From Candidatus Gastranaerophilales bacterium (lineage in GTDB: Bacteria; Cyanobacteriota; Vampirovibrionia; Gastranaerophilales; Gastranaerophilaceae), in the NCBI GenBank assembly GCA_944324185.1, contig CALUVI010000024.1, positions 1 through 32,116 of the forward strand: a stretch of DNA of 32,116 bases, written 5' to 3'. Within the stretch, counting starts at the first letter, position 1, and each line of letters begins with the position of its first letter. The translations under genes and the position numbers were made by a program. Below the pieces are notes generated by a model, which saw only the letters and a list, made by a program, of their open reading frames with translations, ran no database searches and was not told the DNA's origin. Of this stretch, positions 22,080 through 31,394 are shown one piece after another.

Positions 22080-23864
22080 ATGGGGAGAATCGTTCAGCTT
22101 TCAAAACATTTAATAAACCAGATAGCAGCGGGAGAAGTTATTGAACGTCCGTATTCCGTTGTTAAAGAACTTGTTGAAAATTCTATTGATGCAGGGGCTT
22201 CCAAAATCAGTGTTGAAATTTCAAATGAGTGTAGAAATATTCGCGTGGCAGATAACGGTTCCGGAATCCATCCGGATGATATTTTGCTTGCATTTTCTAA
22301 ACATGCAACAAGTAAAATTTCTACGAGCGAAGATTTATATTCCGTCAAAACCATGGGGTTCAGAGGTGAGGCGCTTGCAAGTATAATTTCTATTTCTAAG
22401 CTTACCTGTATTACAAGAACGAAAGATTTTGACTGCGGAACAAAAGTAGAATGCGAAAACTCGGAAGTAAAACAGGCTAAAACGGGCTGTGCAGTCGGTA
22501 CGATTATGGAAGTTCGTGAGTTGTTTTATAATATTCCGGCAAGACTTAAATTCCTAAAATCTGCCAAAACAGAATTTGCATATATAAACGAGCTTGTTCA
22601 GTCTCTTATTCTGGTTCATCCGGAAATCGCGTTTGAACTTAAAAACAATGGTAAAACAGTTATAAAAACCACTGGTCAGGGGGATACGCCGCAGGCGCTT
22701 AAGGAAGTTTTTTCGGATGAAATTTCCAAAAATTTAAGACAGGTTTTAAAAACAGATAAAATGTCAGGATTGAAGCTTTCCGGATTCGTGAGCACTCCTG
22801 ATTATACCAGAGCGAGCAAAAAAGATTATTATACCTATGTGAATTCGCGCATTGTCAAATGTCCGGTTTTTCAAAAAGCGGTTGATATGGTGTACAAAAA
22901 CCTTATCGGCTCCCGCTATCCGTTTATTATATTGAATCTTGAAATTCCGCCGGAAGATGTGGATGTGAATGTCCACCCCTCCAAGAAAGAAGTGAGATAT
23001 AAAAATCCGAATCAGGTTTTTAATTTTATATACTCAGCTATAGATATGGCACTTTCAGGACTTGCGGAAAAAGAAAATAAAGATGAAGTAATTTTTTCAA
23101 GAAAAGAACAGCCTGAATCCGACGACATTTATGTGAGCGGAACACTTGATTTGAACAGAGTTTTAACTAAACCGCGGGAAGAAGAGAAGATAATAACTTT
23201 TCCAAAACAGCAAGCTCCCGCTGTTCAGCCGCAAAAACCGGCGGAACAGCCGAAAATTGAACCGAAAATTTTTGAACAGGCAAAGTTTATAGAAGAAAAA
23301 CATATTGAGCAAGAAGAACAGATTATCGGGCAATACAGAAAAACATATATTCTTATTGAAAGAGAAGAAGGTTTAGAAATTGTTGACCAGCATATAGCCG
23401 AAGAAAGGTATATATACGAAAAGTTGAAAAAATCTAAAAACATTGACTGCCAGCTTCTTTTTATTTCGGATGTTATTCCTGTATCACCGTGTGATAAGGC
23501 TCTTCTTGAAACAAATAAAGAAAAGCTGGAGAAATTTGGATATGAAATTGATTTTCTCTCTGAAACTGAAGCTATTTTCAGAAAGGTTCCGCAGCTTATC
23601 TCAAAAATTTCGCCAAAGGAAATACTGGCGGATATTCTGGAAAATATTTCCGGAAATATTGACAATATCGAAGAAAGTATTCTTATAACAACTGCCTGCA
23701 AAGCTGCCGTAAAAGCAAATACTTATCTTAATCAGTTTCAGATGCAGGAAATAATTAAAAATTGGCGTGCATGTGAAAAACCGTTTACCTGTCCACACGG
23801 CAGACCTATATCAAAAATTATTGAACATAAAGATATTGCTAAATTTTTCCAGCGTAATGTCTAG
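22080..23864 (+). CDS. mutL: DNA mismatch repair protein MutL
   Basis: A 594-aa MutL that links mismatch recognition to strand cutting. The N-terminal GHKL ATPase has NQIAAGEVIERP (13-24), Glu30 in VVKELVENSIDAGA, ADNGSGI (57-63) and MGFRGEAL (92-99). A Pro/Glu/Gln-rich linker covers about 370-410. The C-terminal endonuclease motif DQHA(x2)E(x4)E appears as DQHIAEERYIYE (436-447), and CPHGRPI (571-577) supplies further metal ligands, so it should be a nicking MutL, as in bacteria lacking MutH. mutS is not in the window. Likely transcribed as a leaderless message. Confidence 0.96.
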   Translation: MGRIVQLSKHLINQIAAGEVIERPYSVVKELVENSIDAGASKISVEISNECRNIRVADNGSGIHPDDILLAFSKHATSKISTSEDLYSVKTMGFRGEALASIISISKLTCITRTKDFDCGTKVECENSEVKQAKTGCAVGTIMEVRELFYNIPARLKFLKSAKTEFAYINELVQSLILVHPEIAFELKNNGKTVIKTTGQGDTPQALKEVFSDEISKNLRQVLKTDKMSGLKLSGFVSTPDYTRASKKDYYTYVNSRIVKCPVFQKAVDMVYKNLIGSRYPFIILNLEIPPEDVDVNVHPSKKEVRYKNPNQVFNFIYSAIDMALSGLAEKENKDEVIFSRKEQPESDDIYVSGTLDLNRVLTKPREEEKIITFPKQQAPAVQPQKPAEQPKIEPKIFEQAKFIEEKHIEQEEQIIGQYRKTYILIEREEGLEIVDQHIAEERYIYEKLKKSKNIDCQLLFISDVIPVSPCDKALLETNKEKLEKFGYEIDFLSETEAIFRKVPQLISKISPKEILADILENISGNIDNIEESILITTACKAAVKANTYLNQFQMQEIIKNWRACEKPFTCPHGRPISKIIEHKDIAKFFQRNV

Positions 23865-23929
23865 AGGCGGAGGGAAATATATTGCCGGTAATTGCAGCTT
23901 ATATCTTAATTACCTGATGATTCGCATAA

Positions 23930-24391
23930 TTAATATTCCGTTTGTCCGGAACTTGTCGTTACGGTGCAAATCTGCGGGTCTTGCATATATTTGCTCCAAA
24001 CCTTTGCGACAGGATTATTTTGTGCTGTATCAAGGCTTGAAAAATCAGGTGATTCTCCGGAATAACCCGCCAGAAGCTCATATGCTTCTATCACGGATGC
24101 AAGTTCTTTTATTTGTGCCTGTGTGAATTTGCAGACGACATTTGATTCTATACCCATAAAACTCACTTTTTCGTTATAAATACACCTGTCGCCTACCCAG
24201 CCGGATATTCTTTTAGAAGAATCAACCGTAGTTTGCAGCATGTTTATTTTATCATTGCCGGAAAAAGAAGAACACATTTTAAGCGCATCTGTAAACTTGT
24301 TTCCCTGCGCGTATACTGTGATTCCCAGAACCGTAAAAAATACAGCTAAAAAAATTTTTTTATTAAACATAAGTTTTTTACCGGCAAGCAT
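23930..24391 (-). CDS. Small secreted protein downstream of atpC
   Basis: A 153-aa protein with a signal peptide (MFNKKIFLAVFFTVLGITVYAQ from residue 8). The mature part has four Cys (CSSF, RCIYNE, VVCKF, QICTV) that could pair after export. The start at 24391 overlaps the atpC stop as TAATG and has AAGGGA inside atpC, so translation is probably coupled; a start at 24370 is also possible. No family is recognised. Why it sits in an ATP synthase operon is unclear. Confidence 0.7.
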   Translation of the reverse strand: MLAGKKLMFNKKIFLAVFFTVLGITVYAQGNKFTDALKMCSSFSGNDKINMLQTTVDSSKRISGWVGDRCIYNEKVSFMGIESNVVCKFTQAQIKELASVIEAYELLAGYSGESPDFSSLDTAQNNPVAKVWSKYMQDPQICTVTTSSGQTEY

Positions 24392-24789
24392 TAATTTCCC
24401 TTATTAAGAGCTGCTTTCAGTCTTGCAAGAGAACGCGCAAGCGCTGCCTGTGCCCTGTCCGCATCAATCTTTGCAGTTGCATCCGCTAACCTTGCCTCTG
24501 CCCTGTTTTTAGCAGCATTTGCTCTTGTTACGTCAATATCACATCCGTCCTCGCAAACATCCGTAAGTATTGTTGCCTCATTGTCTTTAAACTGAAAAAC
24601 ACCGCCCATTGTCGCAAAGTACTTATACTTATCGCCCAGCTTAGCCTTGGTAACACCGATTGCAAGCGCGGTCGTCATCGGAATGTGGTCTTTTAATATA
24701 CCCATCTGACCGCTTGTCGTCTGAATAACAAGCTCATCAACTTCGCCTTCAAAAACAATTTTTTCGTGTGTAATTATTTTTAGTTTCAT
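24391..24789 (-). CDS. atpC: F1F0 ATP synthase epsilon subunit
   Basis: A 132-aa subunit: N-terminal beta-sandwich (KLKIITHEKIVFEGEVDELV, QTTSGQMGILKDHIPMTTAL) and a C-terminal two-helix hairpin rich in Ala/Arg (RANAAKNRAEARL...ARSLARLKAALNK). It couples the central stalk to catalysis and can inhibit ATP hydrolysis. It follows atpD with a 132-nt gap that holds a dispersed repeat. Confidence 0.95.
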   Translation of the reverse strand: MKLKIITHEKIVFEGEVDELVIQTTSGQMGILKDHIPMTTALAIGVTKAKLGDKYKYFATMGGVFQFKDNEATILTDVCEDGCDIDVTRANAAKNRAEARLADATAKIDADRAQAALARSLARLKAALNKGN

Positions 24790-24810
24790 ATTTCTACCTA
24801 TATTCTACAA

Positions 24811-24921
24811 AAGTTTAGTAGTTTAGAAGTTTAGGAGTTGAGAAGAAGTTATAAAGACCTTATGAGTGTTAGCGAATCTATTTTCTTCTAAACTTCTAAA
24901 CTTATCTCCTTCTAAACTTCT
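24811..24921. repeat. Dispersed inverted-repeat element, copy 2, between atpD and atpC
   Basis: Left arm 24811-24846 and right arm ~24881-24921 are made of TTTAGAAG/CTTCTAAA units around a unique centre. An exact 26-nt match to copy 1 (21999-22024, opposite strand) is contained in the left arm. The transcript would carry it as a large hairpin between the two cistrons. Confidence 0.8.
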
Positions 24922-26328
<1,407 letters not shown>

Positions 26329-26394
26329 TTATTTCCCCTCTCAATTTCTCTCTTCATGTCTTCAGTATCTCTATTATATAATACAAAATTTTAA

Positions 26395-26422
26395 TTGACA
26401 ATGTAATCTTTTCATATAAAAT
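26395..26422 (+). promoter_or_regulatory. Promoter with leaderless spacing for the GT39-like gene
   Basis: A consensus -35 TTGACA at 26395-26400, a 16-nt spacer, and TAAAAT at 26417-26422, ending 6 nt before the ATG at 26429. The upstream stretch has no Shine-Dalgarno. Confidence 0.65.
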
Positions 26423-26428
26423 GAATAA

Positions 26429-27907
26429 ATGCTTAAGCAGAAGTTTAGTCTAAGTTTTGTTTTTTTTATACTTATATTTTGTACGGGTTTATTTTTCAGG
26501 TTAAAGCTATATTTTTTAAATCCTGGCTTACACTGTGATGAGGCAAATCTTGCATTAAATATAATAAGCAAATCATATACTGAACTTTTTAAACCGCTTG
26601 ATCGTCTGCAAGTTGCGCCGCCGTTTTTTCTTATTATATCAAAGCTTTTTTACTCTTTAGTTAATTTTCGTTTTACGGCAAGATTTTCAGATCTGATTCT
26701 CAGATTATTTCCGCTTCTGTCGGGAATTGCTGCAATTCCGGCATTCGGGTATTTACTTGCAAGGCTTTTTAAGAATAAATTTGTTACGCTGCTTGGTATG
26801 CTGCTTCTTGCGCTCGCACCGTCAGTCGTACTCTATTCCTGCATATTTAAGCAGTATTCTACAGAGCTTTTAATTACAATTATTACATTGATTATATTTT
26901 CAAAAATCGAACTAAAAGAGAGAAGCTGCAAGTATTTTATTCTCCTCGGGCTTATGCCGTTCTTTTCGTTGTCCTCATTTTTTATTCTGGCAGGCGGATT
27001 TGGTTATCTTTTTATTAAATCATGTAGAGAAAAGTCTTTCAAAAATTTGTTTTACGGTGTTTCTGCATTCTCAGCCGTCTTTATTATATATCTTGCAATA
27101 TTTTTGATACCGGTATACTCTCGCTATTTTCAGGACATGACTCATTATTGGAATGCCAGCTTTTATAAAGCTTCCGGTTTTTTCAGTTATATAAAAATCT
27201 TATTTTCATACTTTTTAAGACCTGAGCATGGGTTAAATATCTATACTTTGGTTGTCTGTATTTCTTCTTTGTTTATGTTAAAGAATATAAAATCTTTTTG
27301 TTATACCGTAATTCCGCTTATATTAACCTGTATAGGAGTAAAAACCGGACATTATCCGCTTGATGAAAGGCTTATGATCTTTATGGCTCCGGTATTGATA
27401 ATGATTTTACTCTATCCTCTCACTGTAATTCCGCAGAAATTCTACAATCAACGTATTCAAGCTGTGTATTTAATTTTGTTTCTTTTTCTAACATACGGTT
27501 GTATAAAATTTCTGTCGCCGATTCAATACATTGTTACAAAACCGGAAGCAGCCAGAAATATCTGGGAATACCTTGATGAGCATTATGACGGTAAAACTCC
27601 GGTAATCCCGGGCTATTCTTTAAATTCAAACGTATATTATAAAATGTTTTACAAAAATTTAAACTACAGCCGCTTTATGCTGATAAATAACACCGGCGAA
27701 ACTCTCGGAAATCTTCCTGCAGGAGATTATTATATAGTAATTACCGGATATGAATTCTACCGGAATCTTCTCGGTAAAACTCTTGATGAATTTTTGAAAG
27801 AAGCTCCGAAAATTGAGATTCTGGAAATGAAAGAATTTATTCCGCCGCATATAGAAGGATTTACTGAAATGAATACAGGCAGACTGTTGAAAATCAGAAA
27901 AACATAA
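26429..27907 (+). CDS. PMT/ArnT-like membrane glycosyltransferase (GT39 type)
   Basis: A 492-aa integral membrane protein with ~10 hydrophobic segments. After the first helix, PGLHCDEANLALNIISKSYT carries the conserved Asp-Glu of the PMT/ArnT family, and FKPLDRLQVAPPFFLII follows as in these enzymes. A soluble C-terminal part (~390-492) faces the periplasm. Such enzymes transfer a sugar from a polyprenyl phosphate to protein, lipid A or glycan. The acceptor is unknown. The gene ends at a strong terminator. Confidence 0.82.
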   Translation: MLKQKFSLSFVFFILIFCTGLFFRLKLYFLNPGLHCDEANLALNIISKSYTELFKPLDRLQVAPPFFLIISKLFYSLVNFRFTARFSDLILRLFPLLSGIAAIPAFGYLLARLFKNKFVTLLGMLLLALAPSVVLYSCIFKQYSTELLITIITLIIFSKIELKERSCKYFILLGLMPFFSLSSFFILAGGFGYLFIKSCREKSFKNLFYGVSAFSAVFIIYLAIFLIPVYSRYFQDMTHYWNASFYKASGFFSYIKILFSYFLRPEHGLNIYTLVVCISSLFMLKNIKSFCYTVIPLILTCIGVKTGHYPLDERLMIFMAPVLIMILLYPLTVIPQKFYNQRIQAVYLILFLFLTYGCIKFLSPIQYIVTKPEAARNIWEYLDEHYDGKTPVIPGYSLNSNVYYKMFYKNLNYSRFMLINNTGETLGNLPAGDYYIVITGYEFYRNLLGKTLDEFLKEAPKIEILEMKEFIPPHIEGFTEMNTGRLLKIRKT

Positions 27908-27953
27908 TGTCCGGTATACTAGGGAGATTTAATTTTGTGCAATTAAATGTAAG

Positions 27954-27992
27954 ACAAGAAGGCGGGGTAAAATAGTTGCCCCGCCTTCTTGT
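27954..27992. terminator. Strong bidirectional terminator
   Basis: A perfect 14-bp stem (ACAAGAAGGCGGGG and its complement) with an 11-nt loop, lying between the GT39-like gene and the convergent rpmH. Confidence 0.92.
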
Positions 27993-28008
27993 AATAAAAC
28001 TTTAAAAC

Positions 28009-28161
28009 CTAGGCTCTTTTACTGCCGGATATTGCTATTTGATGTCTGCCTTTAGCACGACGTCTGTTCAAAACTTCCTGTCCGCCCGGAGTTGACATCC
28101 TGGCTCTGAAACCGCTAACGTGCTGTCTTTTAGTCTTTGTTCCTTCTAGTGTACGTCTCAT
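28009..28161 (-). CDS. rpmH: 50S ribosomal protein L34
   Basis: A 50-aa gene. It reads MRRTLEGTKTKRQ, then HVSGFRARMSTPGGQEVL, then NRRRAKGRH, matching the L34 signature (KRTLxGTxxKRxxxSGFRARMxTxxGxxVLxxRRxKGR). It has a short C-terminal extension (QIAISGSKRA). AAAGGAA lies before the ATG. It is bounded by a strong terminator and is not followed by rnpA, its common partner. Confidence 0.93.
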   Translation of the reverse strand: MRRTLEGTKTKRQHVSGFRARMSTPGGQEVLNRRRAKGRHQIAISGSKRA

Positions 28162-28268
28162 TGTTCTATTTCCTTTTCAGCTAATTTTACTTATGATGTT
28201 CTCATGCTATACAAAACATAATTATTAGTCAAATAAAAGGTTAAGTAATATGAAGCGTACTTGAGAGG

Positions 28269-28487
28269 CTAGCTTTCAATAATTTGTGGCAAATCAACAT
28301 TAGGAGCGCCGATTGTTCTTACAAGTTCCAAAACAGCAGCCTTCATCTGACATTTTTGAGCCGTTGCACTAAAGAAGTCGCTATAAAAGCAGCCTTCACA
28401 CACACATCCTCTTTTGTAACATTCTAACGCCGTAGGAGTCCATCTCTTCACGGCAATAGCTCTTCCCATATCACGACTCTTAAACAC
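28269..28487 (-). CDS. Small Cys-rich protein
   Basis: A 72-aa protein starting at GTG (GGGAGG 6 nt upstream). Its five Cys lie at 23, 28, 30, 33 and 46: C-x4-C-x-C-x2-C-x12-C, in WTPTALECYKRGCVCEGCFY and AQKCQMKAAVLELVRTIGAP. The spacing suggests a zinc or Fe-S site. The C-terminal helix is followed by an acidic tail. I cannot name a family; it may be a small regulator. It has a clear promoter 85-112 nt upstream. Confidence 0.8.
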   Translation of the reverse strand: MFKSRDMGRAIAVKRWTPTALECYKRGCVCEGCFYSDFFSATAQKCQMKAAVLELVRTIGAPNVDLPQIIES

Positions 28488-28571
28488 TTATTCCTCCCAA
28501 AGTATTATTTCTTAATTTATATATTATCTCTGCTTATTAAGGAAATCCCCAAAACTCCTTAACATATTTCT

Positions 28572-28599
28572 ATTATATAGGTTAAGAATCCTTTTACAA
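28572..28599 (-). promoter_or_regulatory. Promoter of the Cys-rich gene
   Basis: TATAAT (28572-28577) and TTGTAA (28594-28599) with a 16-nt spacer on the minus strand. Confidence 0.65.
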
Positions 28600-28603
28600 C
28601 CCA

Positions 28604-28620
28604 TTACAAGCCAATTGTAA
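28604..28620. promoter_or_regulatory. Operator-like inverted repeat next to the -35 box
   Basis: TTACAA-GCCAA-TTGTAA, a perfect 6-bp inverted repeat starting 4 bp upstream of the -35 box, which itself is a third TTACAA half-site. Confidence 0.4.
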
Positions 28621-28724
28621 CGTTTTCTTAACCATCTTGCAAACTCTTGAATTTATTGACTATTGTGAATTTGGGACATGCGTATTGCCTGTCATTGCAT
28701 GGTTTGCGCTTTTTAAAACATGAA

Positions 28725-28755
28725 AACCCATGCTGCTTGCATGTTTGCATGGGTT
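28725..28755 (-). terminator. Terminator downstream of ade
   Basis: AACCCATGC and GCATGGGTT form a perfect 9-bp stem; on the minus strand TTTTCATGTTTT follows. Confidence 0.65.
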
Positions 28756-28808
28756 CAATCTTTAATTAAGTTTTGTAACGATGTTGGCATGTCGAATTTT
28801 TATAAAGT

Positions 28809-30551
28809 TTATTTGAGAATTAAATTTGTTTCTAATGGTTTAAATATATTAACAAATCCGAATTTGTTTGTATCAAAAACTCCTTTATCCGTGACTTTCA
28901 GTTCAGGAATTACAGGCAGAGACAAAAATCCCATTGTCATAAACGGATCGTTTAATATACAGCCGATTGAAGAAGCAGCTCTGTTAAGTTCTTCGCACTT
29001 ATCTACAACATAATCAAACTCTTTGTCCGACATCAAGCCTGCAATCGGAAGCGAAAGCTGCGATAAGATTTCTCCGTTATTAACTACAACCTTGCCGCCC
29101 TGACATTTGATTAAAGCAACTGCAGCTTCGTACATGTCTGCATCATTTGTACCTATAACAATCATGTTATGTGAATCGTGAGCAACGGTTGAGGCTATAG
29201 CACCGCATTTGAGATTAAACCCTTTAACAAAGCCTTTGCCGATATTTCCGGTTGCCCGATGTCTTTCAATAACACAAATTTTCAAAGTATCGTTGTCTAA
29301 ATTGCTTACAGCGTTACCGTTTACGACTCTGACTTCCGACTCAACCGACTTAGTAATCAATTGATGAGGAATGACTTCTATTGTACGGACTTTTATATTT
29401 CCGCTCTCAACTCCCGCCTCGATTTTGAAGTCCTCCGGAGTAATCCATCTTACATTAACCGAGTTTCTCATTGAAAGCTCTTCGTTTTCCCTGAGCGGAG
29501 CCGTCAGTTTGCCGTTTTGTGCAACTACATTTCCGTTTTTTATTACAACATCCGGCTTAAAGCTTTTTAAATCCGGCAAAATAAGCATATCCGCTTTATA
29601 CCCCGGAGCAATTGCACCGAGATTGTTCAGCCCAAAATACTCTGCTGTATTCAAACTTGCAACCTGAACCGCTTTTATCGGATCTACTCCCGCTTCAACC
29701 GCGCGCCTTACCATACCGTTAATATGTTCTTTTAAATCTGCAGGATGTCTGTCATCCGTTACAAAAATACATTTTCTTGTGTTGCAGTTTTTAAGAACCG
29801 GAATAAGCGCGTCCAAATCCTTAGCAGCCGTACCTTCTCTAATCATGACATACATTCCGAGCCGGATTCTTTCTATTGCTTCCTCCGGAGTTGTGCATTC
29901 ATGATCGGATTTTACTCCGCTTGCAATGTAAGCGCACAAGTCTTTTCCGCCCAGATACGGCGCATGACCGTCAATTCTCTTGCCTTTAGATTTTGCAAGT
30001 TCTAATTTTGCCATAACGTTTTTATCTAAATTCAAAACCCCCGGAAAATTCATCATCTCCGCAATACCTAAAACCCACGGCTTATCAATCAAAAGCGACA
30101 GGTCGTAGCTGTTCAGATCAAAACCTGATGTCTCATAAGGTGTAGCCGGAACGCAGGACGGAAGCATTGTATAAACATCAATCGGAAGATTTCTGACTGC
30201 CTCGTGCATAAAGCTTATTCCGTGAAGTCCGAGTACGTTTGAAATCTCATGCGGGTCAATAATTACGGTTGTAGTACCGGCAGGAAGAACAATTTTTGCA
30301 AACTCACGCGGAAGCATCATCGTACTTTCCAGATGCACATGTCCGTCAATAAATGAAGGGGTCACATAAGCACCGTTTATATCAATCTCTTTTTCGCCTT
30401 GATAATTCCTGCCGATTCCTGCAATTATTCCGTCAGTAATTGCAATATCACATTTGTGTATTTCTTCTGACAAGACATTTACAAGGTTTGCATTTTTTAT
30501 AACTAAATCCGCTTTTTCTATACCGCGCGCAACATTTATTAAATTCGCCAT
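28809..30551 (-). CDS. ade: Adenine deaminase
   Basis: A 580-aa amidohydrolase that converts adenine to hypoxanthine and ammonia for purine salvage. Length and layout fit the Ade family: metal-binding GHVHLESTM (after FID), IDPHEISNVLG, RIDGHAPYLGGKDLCAY, SGVKSDHECTTPEEA and FVTDDRHPADL, then the C-terminal domain with ATGNIGKGFVKGF and AHDSHNMIVIGTND. It follows an unknown gene with 1 nt between them, so the two probably form an operon. Confidence 0.96.
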   Translation of the reverse strand: MANLINVARGIEKADLVIKNANLVNVLSEEIHKCDIAITDGIIAGIGRNYQGEKEIDINGAYVTPSFIDGHVHLESTMMLPREFAKIVLPAGTTTVIIDPHEISNVLGLHGISFMHEAVRNLPIDVYTMLPSCVPATPYETSGFDLNSYDLSLLIDKPWVLGIAEMMNFPGVLNLDKNVMAKLELAKSKGKRIDGHAPYLGGKDLCAYIASGVKSDHECTTPEEAIERIRLGMYVMIREGTAAKDLDALIPVLKNCNTRKCIFVTDDRHPADLKEHINGMVRRAVEAGVDPIKAVQVASLNTAEYFGLNNLGAIAPGYKADMLILPDLKSFKPDVVIKNGNVVAQNGKLTAPLRENEELSMRNSVNVRWITPEDFKIEAGVESGNIKVRTIEVIPHQLITKSVESEVRVVNGNAVSNLDNDTLKICVIERHRATGNIGKGFVKGFNLKCGAIASTVAHDSHNMIVIGTNDADMYEAAVALIKCQGGKVVVNNGEILSQLSLPIAGLMSDKEFDYVVDKCEELNRAASSIGCILNDPFMTMGFLSLPVIPELKVTDKGVFDTNKFGFVNIFKPLETNLILK

Positions 30552-30552
30552 T

Positions 30553-31137
30553 TTATACCTGCAAAATCAAATTTTTGTAATCACAGAGTCTGGAAAGATT
30601 TTTCCCCTCCAGAACTTCTTCAATTATATCCTTGAATTTCTCAGCCCCTTCTGTTTTCATTCCCTGAGGAAGTTTAATATCAGTATTTGTTTTAGTATTC
30701 ACAAACCCTTTATTTATCACCAGAAACTCCCTGTACATTTCAAGGACTTTTAAATCCTCTTGATTAACATTGTAACTAATCCCGAGAAAATATTTCATAT
30801 CTTTAGGCAAAAGTTCCAGAAACTTAATCATAAAATCTGTTTCGGAAGTATTTTCTTCTTCATTGTATTCTCCCCCGAGGCAGTGATTATTCAGAATTTC
30901 CTGCTCCGGCTGCGTCTTAATATAAGCTGCCCACATAAGGCATCCGATATAAAAACCTAAATTATTATATAAAAGTTCCAGAAATTTTTTGTAATACTGC
31001 CGGAATTTCATTTTTCTCTGGGAAAGATTTTTAAATCTGTTAATATCAAGATAAAGATACTCGACCGTACCTCTGAACGCCAGAATATACGGCGCAAACC
31101 CCGGATCAAATTCCAAGCCTTTTAATTTTGTTTCCAT
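30553..31137 (-). CDS. Uncharacterised protein in an operon with ade
   Basis: A 194-aa soluble, helical protein. The start at 31137 has AAGGGA 8 nt upstream; longer starts at 31143 and 31173 are possible but have no usable ribosome binding site. Visible segments are FDPGFAPYILAFRGTVEYLY, a Lys/Arg/Tyr-rich helix (KMKFRQYYKKFLELLYNN), GCLMWAAYIKT and an acidic stretch (GGEYNEEENTSETD). No family is recognised. Confidence 0.75.
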   Translation of the reverse strand: METKLKGLEFDPGFAPYILAFRGTVEYLYLDINRFKNLSQRKMKFRQYYKKFLELLYNNLGFYIGCLMWAAYIKTQPEQEILNNHCLGGEYNEEENTSETDFMIKFLELLPKDMKYFLGISYNVNQEDLKVLEMYREFLVINKGFVNTKTNTDIKLPQGMKTEGAEKFKDIIEEVLEGKNLSRLCDYKNLILQV

Positions 31138-31240
31138 AAACATTGTCCCTTCAATTTTATAATATATTACCATAAAAAGCAGGAATCATGTAATAAGAGG
31201 GGAATGTATCCGGTTTTGAGCAAGAACCTTTCAGAGTGCC

Positions 31241-31281
31241 GTCATTCTGAACCCGTTAGCAATTCAGGGGAGAAGAATCTC
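31241..31281. repeat. GTCATTCTGAA-type intergenic repeat, single copy
   Basis: GTCATTCTGAACCCGTTAGC followed by AATTCAGGGGAGAAGAATCT resembles short repeats common in bacterial intergenic DNA. Only one copy is in this window, so the call rests on resemblance. Confidence 0.4.
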
Positions 31282-31291
31282 TAAAAAACGG

Positions 31292-31325
31292 TTAATGTTG
31301 GGTTAGTAAACTTAACCTACATTAA
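31292..31325. repeat. Imperfect palindrome
   Basis: TTAATGTTGGGTTAG and CTTAACCTACATTAA form a long hairpin with a one-base bulge and one mismatch, followed by an A-run. It may be a repeat element or a weak terminator. Confidence 0.45.
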
Positions 31326-31367
31326 AAAAGAAAGATTTGTCTGTGGAATGTAATTATAATAAATAAC

Positions 31368-31383
31368 TCGGGCTTTAGCCCGA
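31368..31383 (-). terminator. Probable terminator after malQ
   Basis: TCGGGCT-TT-AGCCCGA hairpin 11 nt past the stop; on the minus strand GTTATTTATTATAATTA follows, a T-rich but interrupted tract. Confidence 0.5.
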
Positions 31384-31394
31384 CAAAAACTTGC

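Larger units (their letters stand above)
28488..28808. other. Gap holding promoter, operator candidate and terminator
   Basis: This 321-bp gap has no gene. It holds the promoter of the Cys-rich gene (28572-28599), a TTACAA-type inverted repeat (28604-28620) and a hairpin (28725-28755) that probably ends the ade operon. Confidence 0.6.

Noticed and set aside
23767-24126. Open frame of 119 codons on the plus strand after mutL
   Set aside because: It overlaps the mutL end in another frame and lies antisense to a signal-peptide gene coupled to atpC.
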